DNA of 32,174 nucleotides, from the NCBI GenBank assembly GCA_016287875.1, contig JAEEXQ010000021.1, positions 1 to 32,174 on the forward strand. Reading direction: 5' to 3'. This document shows positions 1 through 9,191 of the stretch, in pieces (position 1 is the first letter of the stretch; every line of letters starts with the position of its first letter). Made by a program: the position numbers and the translations under genes. This stretch comes from Bacteroidales bacterium (GTDB lineage Bacteria > Bacteroidota > Bacteroidia > Bacteroidales > UBA932). Below the pieces are notes generated by a model. It made no database searches. It saw nothing but the letters and a program-made list of their open reading frames with translations, and had not been told where the DNA came from.

Positions 1-1
1 C

Positions 2-430
2 TACGATTATATCATCATAGACTGTTCCCCCTCGCTGGGCCTGATCACGGTGAACTGCCTTACCGCCGCCGATTCCGTCATCATCCCCGTCCAGCCCGAG
101 TTCTTCGCTCTGGAGGGTCTGGGAAAGCTGCTGCAGACCATACGCCTGGTGCAGGGCGAAGTGAATCCTTCCCTTACCATAGAGGGCTTCCTGGTAACGA
201 TGTTCGACGGCCGTACCAAGGTCCACACCCAGGTTGTCGCCGAGCTGCGCGAGCATTTCAAGGATATGGTCTTCCGTACCATCATCCAGCGCAACATACG
301 CCTCAGCGAGGCCCCCAGCCATGGCAAGCCCATCATACTTTACGACATCATGAGCAATGGTGCCAACAACTACATGAGCCTCTCGGCCGAAGTGCTCGAG
401 AGAAATGGAGAGAAACGCAATGAGCAATAA
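2..430 (+). CDS. parA: ParA/Soj chromosome-partitioning ATPase, C-terminal part
   Basis: ParA-type ATPase that works with ParB bound at parS to segregate chromosome origins. Only the last 142 codons are in the window; the reading frame is open at the left edge, so the true start and the Walker A motif are missing. Visible signatures are the Walker B/A' strand [12 protein letters not shown] right at the edge, then the [13 protein letters not shown] segment and the C-terminal [15 protein letters not shown] block typical of Soj/ParA. The stop codon lies inside the start of parB, so the two genes overlap by 11 bases and are probably translationally coupled. The in-frame GTG at base 50 is internal, because the family sequence continues upstream of it. 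Confidence 0.95.
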   Translation, partial: YDYIIIDCSPSLGLITVNCLTAADSVIIPVQPEFFALEGLGKLLQTIRLVQGEVNPSLTIEGFLVTMFDGRTKVHTQVVAELREHFKDMVFRTIIQRNIRLSEAPSHGKPIILYDIMSNGANNYMSLSAEVLERNGEKRNEQ

Positions 431-1358
431 AGAACCTCGCGGGCTCGGAAGGGGCCTGGGCGCCCTGCTGGGCGAAGACATAAATGTGGATCAGTTCCGC
501 AAGCCGGTAGGCTATGTGAACAAGGAAATCGCCGGGGCCCGTCCCCGTCAGGATTCGTCCGACGTGCTCCGCATCCCCGTGGAGAAAGTCGAAGCCAATC
601 CTTTCCAGCCCCGTATGGCCTTCGACCAGGAGGCTCTGGAGGAACTGGCTGCATCTATACGCACCCTCGGGCTCATCCAGCCCATCACGGTCCGCAAGAT
701 AGCCGACGGCCGTTACCAGATAATCAGCGGTGAGCGCCGTTTCAAGGCCAGCCGTATGGCCGGTATGTCGATGATCCCCGCCTACGTGCGCGATGCCGAC
801 GACCAGGGAATGCTGGAGATGGCCCTCGTGGAGAACATACAGCGCGAGAATCTCGACCCCATAGAGACGGCCCTCAGTTTCCAGCGCCTTATGGATGAAT
901 GCAAGCTCACCCAGGAGGCTATGGCCGACAGAGTGGGGAAGAAGCGCGCCAGCGTGGCCAATACCCTGCGCCTGCTGAAGCTTCCCGTCAAGATACAGCA
1001 CGACCTGAAGGTGGGATTGCTGAGCGTAGGTCACGCCAAGGTGCTGCTCGCTCTTCCCGATGCCCCCGCCCAGGAGAAATTCTGCGACCTGACTATTAAG
1101 GAAGGTCTCAGCGTCCGCGAACTCGAGGATCTGGTACGCAAGTATCTCAAGAATCCGGAAGGCAGGCGCAAGGCCCCCGCGTCGCAGCCCGAGCTCCCCG
1201 GGGAATATACCCGTATGCTTTCCCATATCGGGAAGTACTTCAGCAATGATATTTCCGTACGCCGCTCCGCTTCCGGCAAAGGCACGATGACCGTGAAATT
1301 CGCATCCGACGAAGAAGTCCGGAAGTTCCTCGAAGCTTTGGAGAAGGCGGACATCTGA
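420..1358 (+). CDS. parB: ParB/Spo0J chromosome-partitioning protein
   Basis: CTP-dependent DNA clamp that loads at parS sites and stimulates ParA. 312 residues, the usual length. The N-terminal [10 protein letters not shown] (about residues 8-17) is the ParA-contact motif of chromosomal ParB proteins. [15 protein letters not shown] (104-112) and ENIQREN (138-144) form the CTP-binding N-domain. A helix-turn-helix around [19 protein letters not shown] (about 163-181) binds parS. The C-terminal [17 protein letters not shown] fits the dimerisation domain. I chose the ATG at 420 rather than the in-frame ATG at 405, because a purine-rich GGAGAG lies about 7 bases upstream of 420 and because ParB proteins normally begin a few residues before the [10 protein letters not shown] motif. 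Confidence 0.96.
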   Translation: MSNKEPRGLGRGLGALLGEDINVDQFRKPVGYVNKEIAGARPRQDSSDVLRIPVEKVEANPFQPRMAFDQEALEELAASIRTLGLIQPITVRKIADGRYQIISGERRFKASRMAGMSMIPAYVRDADDQGMLEMALVENIQRENLDPIETALSFQRLMDECKLTQEAMADRVGKKRASVANTLRLLKLPVKIQHDLKVGLLSVGHAKVLLALPDAPAQEKFCDLTIKEGLSVRELEDLVRKYLKNPEGRRKAPASQPELPGEYTRMLSHIGKYFSNDISVRRSASGKGTMTVKFASDEEVRKFLEALEKADI

Positions 1359-2245
1359 TGAACAGGCAGCTCTGCATACTCTTGCTGGTGCTGGCGGGAC
1401 TCTCCGTCGGCCTCCCTGCCCGTGCGCAGTTCAAGGAAGAGGCTTTCAACCAAAGCTACAACGACGATCCTTCCTCTCCCAAGGACAGCACCGACACTAT
1501 GTTCTCCTTCAAGGAGTTCTTCGGAGGAGTTGTCCACAAGAATCCCCTGAAGCCCGGCACGATGGCTTTCGGCTCCGCCCTTTTCCCGGGTACCGGACAG
1601 ATTTACAATAAAGACTACTGGAAGCTTCCCATAGTCTATTCCGGCATCATAGGAGGCGTGGCAGGAGGATTCTATTTCAAGAATAAAGGCGAGACCAGGA
1701 ATTCCAAGCTGTGCTTCGCCCTTGCGGGCCTCACTTACTGGGGAATGGCCCTCGACGAGGTCATATGCTATGAGGCGGATTATCCCAGCGCCGGAAAGGC
1801 TACGCTCTACTCCTTGCTGGTGCCCGGCCTCGGACAGATTTACAACGGCGAAACCTGGAAACTGCCCATCTATTGGGGCGGCCTGATGGGTTCCATACAT
1901 TTCTACACTTTCAACCGCGAGAACTACCTGCGCTACCGCCGCATCTACAAGGAACTGACCGGGGACGATCCTTCCGCATACCAGGGCCCTTCGGGCATGA
2001 CCGCCGACCGCGCCCTCTACTGGAGGAACACCTACCGCAGGATGCGTGACTATTCGGTCCTCGCGATCGCTGGCTTCTATCTGTTGCAGGTGATAGATGC
2101 CAACGTCTTTGCCTATATGCACGATTTCAACATAGCCGACGACATCACGATGTCGGTCAGTCCGACCGTGCTGCCGACGGACAATGCCTATGCTTTCACC
2201 CCCGGTGGCTCCGCCTTGGGAGTCAGCCTTGGAATCAGATTCTGA
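1358..2245 (+). CDS. DUF5683 family membrane-associated protein
   Basis: 295-residue exported or membrane protein of unknown function. It starts with a signal peptide (RQLCILLLVLAGLSVGLPARAQ). The body holds two related segments built on PGTGQIYNKDYWKLPIVY (near residue 80) and PGLGQIYNGETWKLPIYWGG (near residue 160), each followed by a hydrophobic, glycine-rich helix. This is the DUF5683 pattern and suggests internal duplication. The ATG overlaps the parB stop as TGATG, and the 3' end overlaps the next gene the same way, so the cluster is a coupled operon. A parB-DUF5683-lytic transglycosylase order is common in Bacteroidetes, which hints at a link between segregation and the envelope, but no biochemical function is known to me. 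Confidence 0.85.
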   Translation: MNRQLCILLLVLAGLSVGLPARAQFKEEAFNQSYNDDPSSPKDSTDTMFSFKEFFGGVVHKNPLKPGTMAFGSALFPGTGQIYNKDYWKLPIVYSGIIGGVAGGFYFKNKGETRNSKLCFALAGLTYWGMALDEVICYEADYPSAGKATLYSLLVPGLGQIYNGETWKLPIYWGGLMGSIHFYTFNRENYLRYRRIYKELTGDDPSAYQGPSGMTADRALYWRNTYRRMRDYSVLAIAGFYLLQVIDANVFAYMHDFNIADDITMSVSPTVLPTDNAYAFTPGGSALGVSLGIRF

Positions 2246-3606
2246 TGCGGATGAAAAAGCTTCTCTTTCTGCTGCTGCTCATTGTCTCGGCATATCCCGC
2301 CGCAGCCCAGCACAAGAAGGCCCTGAAGGCCGAAAATGAACGCCTGCGCAAGGAACTTGCCGCCGTGCGCGCTAAGCTGGACAGCCTTATGTCCGCCCAG
2401 GTGGCCGAGGACAGCGTCGAGGTAGGGAATCCCGTCGAGGAGGAGGTCCTCCGTCCCGGCATCTCCGCCGAGCTTTCCGACAGTCTCATAGACATATGGT
2501 ACCGTCAGCGTCTGAGCGCCGATTATTTCGAGAATTCGGTCTATGATATGGATGCCGTCCATTTCTCGTCGGGCGTATCCGACGAGGAGATGATGCGCCG
2601 CCTCTCCGCCATGAATGCCTACATCACCATCCCTTTCAACGAGACGGTGAAGAACTATATGATACTCTACTCCGAGAAGATGCCCCGCCATATGGAGAAT
2701 ATGATGGGCCGCAGCCTGTATTATTTCCCCATCTTCGAAGAGGTGCTGGCAAGATACGGACTCCCTCTGGAGCTTAAGTATATGTCCATCATAGAATCCA
2801 ACCTGAATCCCGTAGCCGAATCAAGGGCGGGAGCAATGGGAATCTGGCAGTTCATGTACCGCACCGGAAGGCTCTACGGGCTCAAGATCAACTCCTTCGT
2901 GGACGAGCGGCTGGATGTGGAGAAGGCCGCCGATGCCGCCGCCCGCTATCTTCGCGATGCCTATAACGTGTTCGGGGACTGGAACCTGGCCATAAGCGCC
3001 TACAACTGTGGCTCGGGCAATGTCAGCAAGGCCATCAAGCGTGCCGGCGGCAAGATGGATTTCTGGAGCATCTATCCTTATCTGCCCAGGGAAACCCGAG
3101 GCTATGTGCCTGCCTTCATCGGGGCGATGTACGCATTCCACTATGCCCGTGAGTACGGCCTTCAGCCCGCCAATGTAGGTATGCCCGTGAAAGTGGACAC
3201 ATTCGAGATACGCCGCAACCTTCACTTCAAGCAGATAAACGAGGTGGTGGGCGTGCCGCTCGAGACCGTGAAACTGCTCAATCCCCAGTACACCCACGAC
3301 ATCATCCCCGGAAACCAGGGAACCTGTATACTGAATCTTCCTTACAGCTGGACTGCCAGCTTCCTGGCAGCCGACCAGGATTCCCTGTATCTTCACAGGG
3401 CAGGGGAGCTGCTGAACGCCCAGGTCCTTAAGAACATCGAGGAGAGCGGCAACGAGGTGCGCATCAGCTACAAGGTAAAAGAAGGCGACTATCTCGGAAG
3501 GATAGCCGCCAGGAATCATTGTACCGTCGCCCAGCTAAAGAAGTGGAACCATCTTCGTTCCGACAAGCTCCGCATTGGGCAGATACTCTATATCTACAGA
3601 CGATAA
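2245..3606 (+). CDS. mltD: MltD-like membrane-bound lytic murein transglycosylase with LysM
   Basis: Periplasmic enzyme that cleaves peptidoglycan glycan strands, giving 1,6-anhydro-MurNAc ends. 453 residues: signal peptide (KKLLFLLLLIVSAYPAAAQ), a short coiled-coil stretch (about 25-50), an SLT goose-type lysozyme domain (about 155-300) with the catalytic glutamate in SIIESNLNP (Glu184), the GAMGIWQFM and AISAYNCGSGNV motifs, and one C-terminal LysM (about 407-450, VKEGDYLGRIAARNHC) for peptidoglycan binding. The start overlaps the DUF5683 stop by one base. The final CGA TAA codons are the first six bases of the 104-bp direct repeat that bounds the downstream island, so the gene is intact but ends at the island boundary. 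Confidence 0.93.
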   Translation: MRMKKLLFLLLLIVSAYPAAAQHKKALKAENERLRKELAAVRAKLDSLMSAQVAEDSVEVGNPVEEEVLRPGISAELSDSLIDIWYRQRLSADYFENSVYDMDAVHFSSGVSDEEMMRRLSAMNAYITIPFNETVKNYMILYSEKMPRHMENMMGRSLYYFPIFEEVLARYGLPLELKYMSIIESNLNPVAESRAGAMGIWQFMYRTGRLYGLKINSFVDERLDVEKAADAAARYLRDAYNVFGDWNLAISAYNCGSGNVSKAIKRAGGKMDFWSIYPYLPRETRGYVPAFIGAMYAFHYAREYGLQPANVGMPVKVDTFEIRRNLHFKQINEVVGVPLETVKLLNPQYTHDIIPGNQGTCILNLPYSWTASFLAADQDSLYLHRAGELLNAQVLKNIEESGNEVRISYKVKEGDYLGRIAARNHCTVAQLKKWNHLRSDKLRIGQILYIYRR

Positions 3607-3704
3607 TCTTACGCCAGATAGGCACAGACAAGACCAAGGATTGCGTAGAATTCAGGCAGAACGGCGTAGATGAGCGTCTGTCCGAATACATTGTCGTGCC
3701 CCTG
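3601..3704. repeat. Left copy of 104-bp direct repeat (island boundary)
   Basis: This stretch matches 20138-20241 in the same orientation at 103 of 104 positions; the only difference is C at 3699 against T at 20236. Similarity stops abruptly on both sides. The repeat contains the last codon and stop of mltD and the last 31 codons plus stop of ntpK (antisense). It is the expected left junction of an inserted segment. Confidence 0.97.
3609..3704 (-). pseudogene. Stranded 3' fragment of V-ATPase subunit K gene
   Basis: Read on the minus strand this encodes exactly the last 31 residues of subunit K, from Gln107 through the fourth transmembrane helix with [10 protein letters not shown] and the final AYLA, followed by the stop codon. 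It lacks the other three helices, a start codon and a promoter of its own. The one base that differs from the intact gene is a synonymous Gly codon change (GGG here, GGA there). It is a remnant or duplicated end, not a working gene. Confidence 0.9.
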
Positions 3705-3736
3705 AAAAAGCCTGTTTTCGGTCGGGGAAAAAGGCA
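3705..3736 (-). terminator. Possible minus-strand hairpin with T tract at island left edge
   Basis: On the minus strand GCCTTTTTC and GAAAACAGGC can pair (one bulged base) around a short CCCGACC-type loop, followed by five T residues at 3709-3705. It would stop antisense transcription leaving the susC region. The rest of the susC leader (to 3772) is very AT-rich, but I see no clear TAnnTTTG promoter element in it. Confidence 0.3.
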
Positions 3737-3772
3737 GAACAAGTGTATTATATATAGTTAAATATATATTGT

Positions 3773-6700
3773 ATGAAGAAAATACTTTCGTCGTCATCTT
3801 GCAAAATTCTTGTAATCCTGGCTCTGCTGCTTCTTGGATCATCTCTCGCTAAAGCACAGAGTTTTTCTGTGGATTACAACGCGGTCAAGTTGAGTTACGC
3901 GCTTTCGGATATCCAGAAAAAGTCTGGTTACAATTTCGTGTATAACAATTCGCTCGTCAACGTCAATGCACTGGTGACAGCGAAAGCGAGCGGAACCATC
4001 CGGCAGGTGCTCGACGCCGTGCTGTCCGGGCTCTCCATAGATTATGAAATACTCGACAGGCAGATTACCCTCAGTCCGAAAAAGAAGGAATCCAAGAAAG
4101 TATCTGTTTCCGGTGTGGTTACGGACGATGCGGGGCAGCCCATGCCCGGAGTGTTCGTAGTGGAAAAAGGGGTGGCGAATCCTATTTCGACAATGACGGA
4201 TATGGACGGAAAGTATTCCATCTCGGTGCCCCCCGGAACCGTGCTGTTGTTCACTTGCATGGGTTTTAAGGAAGAGGAAAGGGCAGTTAATCCCGGAGGC
4301 GGCAAGATCGACTTGCTGATGGCGTCGGACATCAACTACCTGGACGAAGTCGTGGTCGTAGGTTATGGCGTCCAGAAGAGGGCGAACCTTACCGGTGCCG
4401 TTTCCTCTATCAATTTCAGCGAAGGTTTGGAATCCCGCCCCATAACATCCACTTCCTCGGCCCTCGGCGGCCTTGCCCCCGGTCTTGCGGTTACCCAGAC
4501 ATCCGGCCAGCCGGGCGATGACGGCGCAACGCTCCGCATCCGTGGCAATACCACGCTGAATACCAACAGCCCTCTCGTACTGGTTGACGGCATTGAGTAT
4601 TCCATGGATAATATCAACCCTCAAGACATAGAATCGATAACCGTCTTAAAGGATGCCTCGTCAACTGCCATTTACGGTTCCCGTGCGGCAAACGGCGTCA
4701 TCCTGATTACGACCAAAGGTGGCGTCGCAGGCAAGATACATGTCACGTACAGCAACAATTTGACGGCACAGATGCCTTATCTGGGAGGCCTGGAATATGT
4801 TACGGACTATGCCGAGTCCATGAGGCTTGTCAATGAAGGAGCGGACAATATCGGTATAGCCCACGTGTATTCCGACCAGACCATCGCCCTTTGGGAAAAC
4901 GCAAAGCTGAATCCCGACGAACTCAACGCCTACGGCGTGCCCAACCGCATAGCATATCCGAATACGGACTGGTTTAAAGAAACATTCCATACCGGCTTCA
5001 TGCAGAAGCACAATGTTTCGATGTCCGGAGGGACGGATAACGTCAAAGCCTATGCTTCGGTCGGTTATCTGGACAACAAGGGTGTGATGAGCCACCATGG
5101 CATGAACAGCGGAACCACCAAGTTCGATATCCGTACCAATGTCGAGGTTAAATTCTCGGACTGGCTTACCGTCGGTGCAAGACTTTTCGGAGAGCGTCAG
5201 GACTATGGACTCATGGATCTCGCTTCCGGCTTCCAGTACCTGAAGGCGACCATCCCGGGAATGTATCCCGGCGGCCCGGACAAATGGGGCTATATCGCCA
5301 CGGATGAAGAAAACTCCAATGCCAACAACATCCTGAAGAATATGGCGACGCGTGATGGTGAAAAATATACTTACAGGGGTTCGGCCACGGCGTTCATGAT
5401 TGCCAAACTTTACAAAGGACTGTCGTTCGAATTGAACTTCAACCATAACTTTTCTCACGGATACGAACATAAGTACACCGCTTCTACAAGAATCTGGAAC
5501 TACACCACGGATTCTGTCCAGACCGAAACTTCCCTGTCGACGGCCACGAATACCATCAGCGTATCGGACGCGTTCAAGACAAACGGAGAGGCGCTCCTCC
5601 GATATAACGCTACTTTCGGCAAACACGATATCGGTGCCATCGCAGGTTATTCCGTCAATCATCATATCGCTCCCTTTTCATCTGTAAAAAAGCAAGGAAA
5701 GAGCGACTGGAGCATGACCGAGATGTCTGCATATACCACTCTTTTCGATTCCGACAGCGGGAATTCGGAGTGGGGACTAATGTCCGGCTTCGGCAGGATT
5801 AATTATGCCTACGACAGCAAATACCTGTTTGAGGCCAACCTGCGTTACGACGGATCTTCCCGTTTTGCGCCGGAATCGCGCTGGGGCCTGTTTCCCTCTT
5901 TTTCGGCAGGTTGGAGAATCAATGAAGAACCCTGGATGAAGAACCGCTTTCCGGGAATGGACAACCTGAAGCTGCGCGCTTCCTGGGGTGTAACCGGTAA
6001 TAACAATTCCGGTAATTATGCCTGGCAAAGCACTTATACATCCAACAATGTAGTATCCGGAGGAGTGGAGACTACCGGACTTGTGGTGACGTCTCTCGGC
6101 AACAGGTCCCTTGAATGGGAAACAACCCGTACCGGTGACATCGGCTTGGATTTCGGCTTCCTTGGAAACCGCCTGACGGGAGAGATTGACGGTTATATCC
6201 GCAATACTACCGGCATCCTCTTCCGTCCGTCCATACATCTTACCATGGGAACGGTTACCGCTCCCTATGAAAATCTCGCCGCCGTCCAGAACAAGGGCCT
6301 TGAGCTCGGAATCAAATGGAGGGATGGGAAAGGTAAGGATTTCAGCTATTCGATAGGGCTCAACCTGGCATTCAACAAGACTCTCGTAAAGAAGTACAAA
6401 GGTAAACTGATCCAGGAGTGGCAGGAAGATGAAGACGGAAACCGTATCTATGTAAACAATATCGGTGATGTCGCCCAAAGCGGTTTCGGCGGATATATAG
6501 TTGAAGGTCATATCCTGGGAGACCAATATATGCGGCGCTTGTACCACGGTACCGGAAAGGGATATTCCGGAGAAGGGGAGGTTGACATAAACGCAGGGCC
6601 CGTCGACGGCATGATACGCACTGAGAAGGACTTCAACTGGCTCGTTGCCATGATAACGGCAGGATACAAGTTCCAAGGAGGCTCCACAATCTCCAAGAAT

Positions 6701-7267
6701 ATCCTCTATTACGGCGACTTCATCTATGCCGACCTGAACGGGGACGGGGATTATGGTGACAGCAACGACATGCGGTTCACGGGCCACAGCTATACGCCCA
6801 AGCTTACTGCCGGCCTTAACCTGAGCATGCGCTACAAGAACTTCGATTTCTATGCCTTGCTCACCGGAGCCTTCGGTTTCTATCTTAACTGGAATACCAG
6901 CGTTTACAATACTACCCTTGTGAACCAGGCGCAGGCCATTATGCGGAGGATAGCCGATGATCACTATTCCAGTGACAATCCTGACGGGAAATATCCGCGT
7001 CTGACTTATAACAAGACCATGAACAACGATCTTTCCGGTTTCTATCATTACAAAGGTGATTATGTCAAGGTCAAGAGCCTGCAACTGGGCTATACTCTTC
7101 CTAAGAGTTTGTCCGACAAACTGAATATGGACGGACTGAGATTCTACGTCAACGGGGAGAACCTTTTTACTTTTTCATCATATCCGGGGCAGGATCCCGA
7201 GATAGGAACGTCCGTAGGTTATCCTTTGATGAGAAGTATCAGCGGTGGTTTTCAAGTGAATTTCTAA
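3773..7267 (+). CDS. susC: SusC/RagA-type TonB-dependent outer-membrane transporter with STN domain
   Basis: Outer-membrane importer for oligosaccharides, energised by TonB. 1164 residues: signal peptide to about 29 (ILALLLLGSSLAKAQ), STN (secretin/TonB N-terminal) domain about 31-101, carboxypeptidase-D-like beta domain about 111-185 (SVSGVVTDDAGQPMPGVFV), TonB-box-like DEVVVVGYGVQKR at 191-203, plug domain with GDDGATLRIRGN and LVLVDGIEY, then the barrel, ending in an aromatic-rich strand with terminal Phe. The STN domain normally contacts an inner-membrane anti-sigma factor, but none lies beside this gene. Thirteen bases separate it from susD, so they form one operon. The substrate cannot be read from the transporter itself. 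Confidence 0.96.
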   Translation: MKKILSSSSCKILVILALLLLGSSLAKAQSFSVDYNAVKLSYALSDIQKKSGYNFVYNNSLVNVNALVTAKASGTIRQVLDAVLSGLSIDYEILDRQITLSPKKKESKKVSVSGVVTDDAGQPMPGVFVVEKGVANPISTMTDMDGKYSISVPPGTVLLFTCMGFKEEERAVNPGGGKIDLLMASDINYLDEVVVVGYGVQKRANLTGAVSSINFSEGLESRPITSTSSALGGLAPGLAVTQTSGQPGDDGATLRIRGNTTLNTNSPLVLVDGIEYSMDNINPQDIESITVLKDASSTAIYGSRAANGVILITTKGGVAGKIHVTYSNNLTAQMPYLGGLEYVTDYAESMRLVNEGADNIGIAHVYSDQTIALWENAKLNPDELNAYGVPNRIAYPNTDWFKETFHTGFMQKHNVSMSGGTDNVKAYASVGYLDNKGVMSHHGMNSGTTKFDIRTNVEVKFSDWLTVGARLFGERQDYGLMDLASGFQYLKATIPGMYPGGPDKWGYIATDEENSNANNILKNMATRDGEKYTYRGSATAFMIAKLYKGLSFELNFNHNFSHGYEHKYTASTRIWNYTTDSVQTETSLSTATNTISVSDAFKTNGEALLRYNATFGKHDIGAIAGYSVNHHIAPFSSVKKQGKSDWSMTEMSAYTTLFDSDSGNSEWGLMSGFGRINYAYDSKYLFEANLRYDGSSRFAPESRWGLFPSFSAGWRINEEPWMKNRFPGMDNLKLRASWGVTGNNNSGNYAWQSTYTSNNVVSGGVETTGLVVTSLGNRSLEWETTRTGDIGLDFGFLGNRLTGEIDGYIRNTTGILFRPSIHLTMGTVTAPYENLAAVQNKGLELGIKWRDGKGKDFSYSIGLNLAFNKTLVKKYKGKLIQEWQEDEDGNRIYVNNIGDVAQSGFGGYIVEGHILGDQYMRRLYHGTGKGYSGEGEVDINAGPVDGMIRTEKDFNWLVAMITAGYKFQGGSTISKNILYYGDFIYADLNGDGDYGDSNDMRFTGHSYTPKLTAGLNLSMRYKNFDFYALLTGAFGFYLNWNTSVYNTTLVNQAQAIMRRIADDHYSSDNPDGKYPRLTYNKTMNNDLSGFYHYKGDYVKVKSLQLGYTLPKSLSDKLNMDGLRFYVNGENLFTFSSYPGQDPEIGTSVGYPLMRSISGGFQVNF

Positions 7268-7280
7268 TCTTTCTCCAGAT

Positions 7281-9185
7281 ATGAAAAAGTACATTATATA
7301 TCTTTTGACTGCTTCCGTTCTGTTTGCATCCTGCACAGGACTCCTTGACACCTATCCCCGGAGCCAGATCTCCGACGGTAATATGTGGACGACGCCAAGT
7401 ATGTCCAAAGCCGGTATGGACGGTCTGATGTTTACCCTTTACAGGCACCAGGATGGGTTAAGTACCATTGTTCCCAGCAACGGCCTCGGCGGATTCAACA
7501 GGATAGGCTTGGAAGGAATGGGCTATACCAGCATACTGGATGCCGGAAGCGAGTGTTCATTCATCAGGAATGCCACCAAAAAGGCCAGCGGAACCGAAAA
7601 CTCCGCTGAATGGAAGAGCATGTACAATACCATCCATGCATGCAATAAAGCCATAGAACATCTGGATAAGAAAGTTGTCGGCGACAAACTGTACGAGCAG
7701 TATATTTGTGAAGCCCGCATGATAAGGGCATTCTGCTATACAAGACTCATAATGCTGTTCGGTGAAGTGCCCATTTATCTGGAAGAGGTGGATGACATCA
7801 ACTGCACTAAGGGCCAGACCGTCTGGGACGATTGCTGGGAGATGATAATCAAGGAATGTACCGAATGTATAGAAAACGAAGGATTCCAAACTAATAATTT
7901 CTCCGGTGAAAGGCTCTACAAGCCTTCGAAGGGTATGGCATTCGCATTGAGGGGCAATGCATATATGTGGCTTGCGGCCAACAAGAATTCCGAGATTTAT
8001 CCTGACGGCGTGGATATAAACGCAAGCAAGATAAAAGAATACTATACTCTGGCAGCCGCCGATTTCGCCAAGGTGAAGGAATGCGGTTTCGGTTTGTGGC
8101 AAGGTACATGGGAGGATATGTTCTCATACGAAAACGAACATAGTCCTGAGATGATTTTCCCTCTTGAGTTCACGTTTACTGAAGGTTTCAGTTCCATATG
8201 GCAGTGGGTTATCGGCGCCAGGTCCCACTTGAATTCATGGACAAGGCTTATCCCTTCCGCAGAATTCGTCGATGATTTCCAATGGAACGATGGGCGGGAA
8301 TTCAAGTGGTCCGATGTCTTTGGTGACTGGAGCAGCCTTAGCGAGAAACAGCGTGAGGTTTACTTCCTGCGGGACAGCCTGATTGCTTACAAGGACTCTG
8401 TGGCAGCTGGCACCACTGTTGAAAAATACATTACCCTTAACGGCCAGCTTGAGAAAGTCATAAGCCGTATAGGTCAGGAGACTTTCGACAATTATTACCT
8501 GAATGTCGGCAACGAAGCCCGACTGCGGACGGCTTATGAAGGCCGTGATCCGAGACTTGACAAAATGGTCGTCACGCCGTACAAAAAATACAAGTTCATT
8601 AACGACATCTGCCTCACGGCAATTGATTTTCAGCTCCGGTGGCCGCGTTTCAAACGCCAGGATGGCGAAGACAATTCGGATCTCTGGCCTGAATTCGCTT
8701 CCAACATGGTTTACCTGTGGAACAAAGGTATAGTCACCGACGGATCCACTCTGGACAGGGTTTTTGATGGTACGGACTGGCCGCTTATCCGCTTTACTGA
8801 GATTCAGCTTATGTGGGCTGAGGCCTTGGTCGGTGCCGGCCGCGTCGGAGAGGCCTTGCCCCTGCTGAACGAAGTCCGCACAAGGGCCGGCATGCCGGCT
8901 GTTACGGAAACGGACCCCGCCAAGGTGCTTGAAGCCATCCGTTACGAAACCCGTGTGGAACTTGCCCTCGAAGGAAAGGATTTCTTCAATGAAATCCGCT
9001 GGGGTACTTACAAAGACACCAAATTCCAGGGCAAAGATTTCTGGGATCCGCGCAGCTGCTGGGGTCAGGGAGGCTGGAAGACCGGTTACTATTATGTGGA
9101 GCATATGTGGCCGCTCAGCGCTCCTCTTGATGAAATTCTGATGAACTCAAATCTCAAGCGCCGTCCCTGGTGTTGGACCTATTGA
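7281..9185 (+). CDS. susD: SusD/RagB-type surface glycan-binding lipoprotein
   Basis: Surface lipoprotein that forms the lid on the SusC channel and captures glycan. 634 residues, slightly long for the family. The lipobox is LFASC with Cys18 as the predicted lipidated residue, followed by LLDTYPRSQISDGNMWTT, typical of the SusD start. The N-terminal helical TPR-like region (about 60-260) includes EARMIRAFCYTRLIMLFGEVPIY. The C-terminal RagB/SusD domain includes IRFTEIQLMWAEALVGAGR, LLNEVRTRAGMPA and YETRVELALEGKDFFNEIRW, all standard family blocks. It sits directly downstream of susC and six bases upstream of the phosphatase gene, so all three are probably co-transcribed. Confidence 0.96.
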   Translation: MKKYIIYLLTASVLFASCTGLLDTYPRSQISDGNMWTTPSMSKAGMDGLMFTLYRHQDGLSTIVPSNGLGGFNRIGLEGMGYTSILDAGSECSFIRNATKKASGTENSAEWKSMYNTIHACNKAIEHLDKKVVGDKLYEQYICEARMIRAFCYTRLIMLFGEVPIYLEEVDDINCTKGQTVWDDCWEMIIKECTECIENEGFQTNNFSGERLYKPSKGMAFALRGNAYMWLAANKNSEIYPDGVDINASKIKEYYTLAAADFAKVKECGFGLWQGTWEDMFSYENEHSPEMIFPLEFTFTEGFSSIWQWVIGARSHLNSWTRLIPSAEFVDDFQWNDGREFKWSDVFGDWSSLSEKQREVYFLRDSLIAYKDSVAAGTTVEKYITLNGQLEKVISRIGQETFDNYYLNVGNEARLRTAYEGRDPRLDKMVVTPYKKYKFINDICLTAIDFQLRWPRFKRQDGEDNSDLWPEFASNMVYLWNKGIVTDGSTLDRVFDGTDWPLIRFTEIQLMWAEALVGAGRVGEALPLLNEVRTRAGMPAVTETDPAKVLEAIRYETRVELALEGKDFFNEIRWGTYKDTKFQGKDFWDPRSCWGQGGWKTGYYYVEHMWPLSAPLDEILMNSNLKRRPWCWTY

Positions 9186-9191
9186 TATGCG

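Noticed and set aside
405..419. Upstream ATG at 405 as the parB start
   Set aside because: It would add five residues ahead of the normal ParB start and place the GGAGAG ribosome-site-like sequence inside the gene; ATG 420 fits better.
3609..3842. 77-codon minus-strand frame containing the ntpK end as an expressed small protein
   Set aside because: The upstream part is antisense to the susC start and shows no protein-like sequence; no promoter or ribosome site supports it, and a hairpin with a T run lies inside it.
5777..7084. 435-codon minus-strand frame inside susC
   Set aside because: It is antisense to a clear SusC barrel, has no recognisable domain or promoter, and is a shadow of the coding strand.
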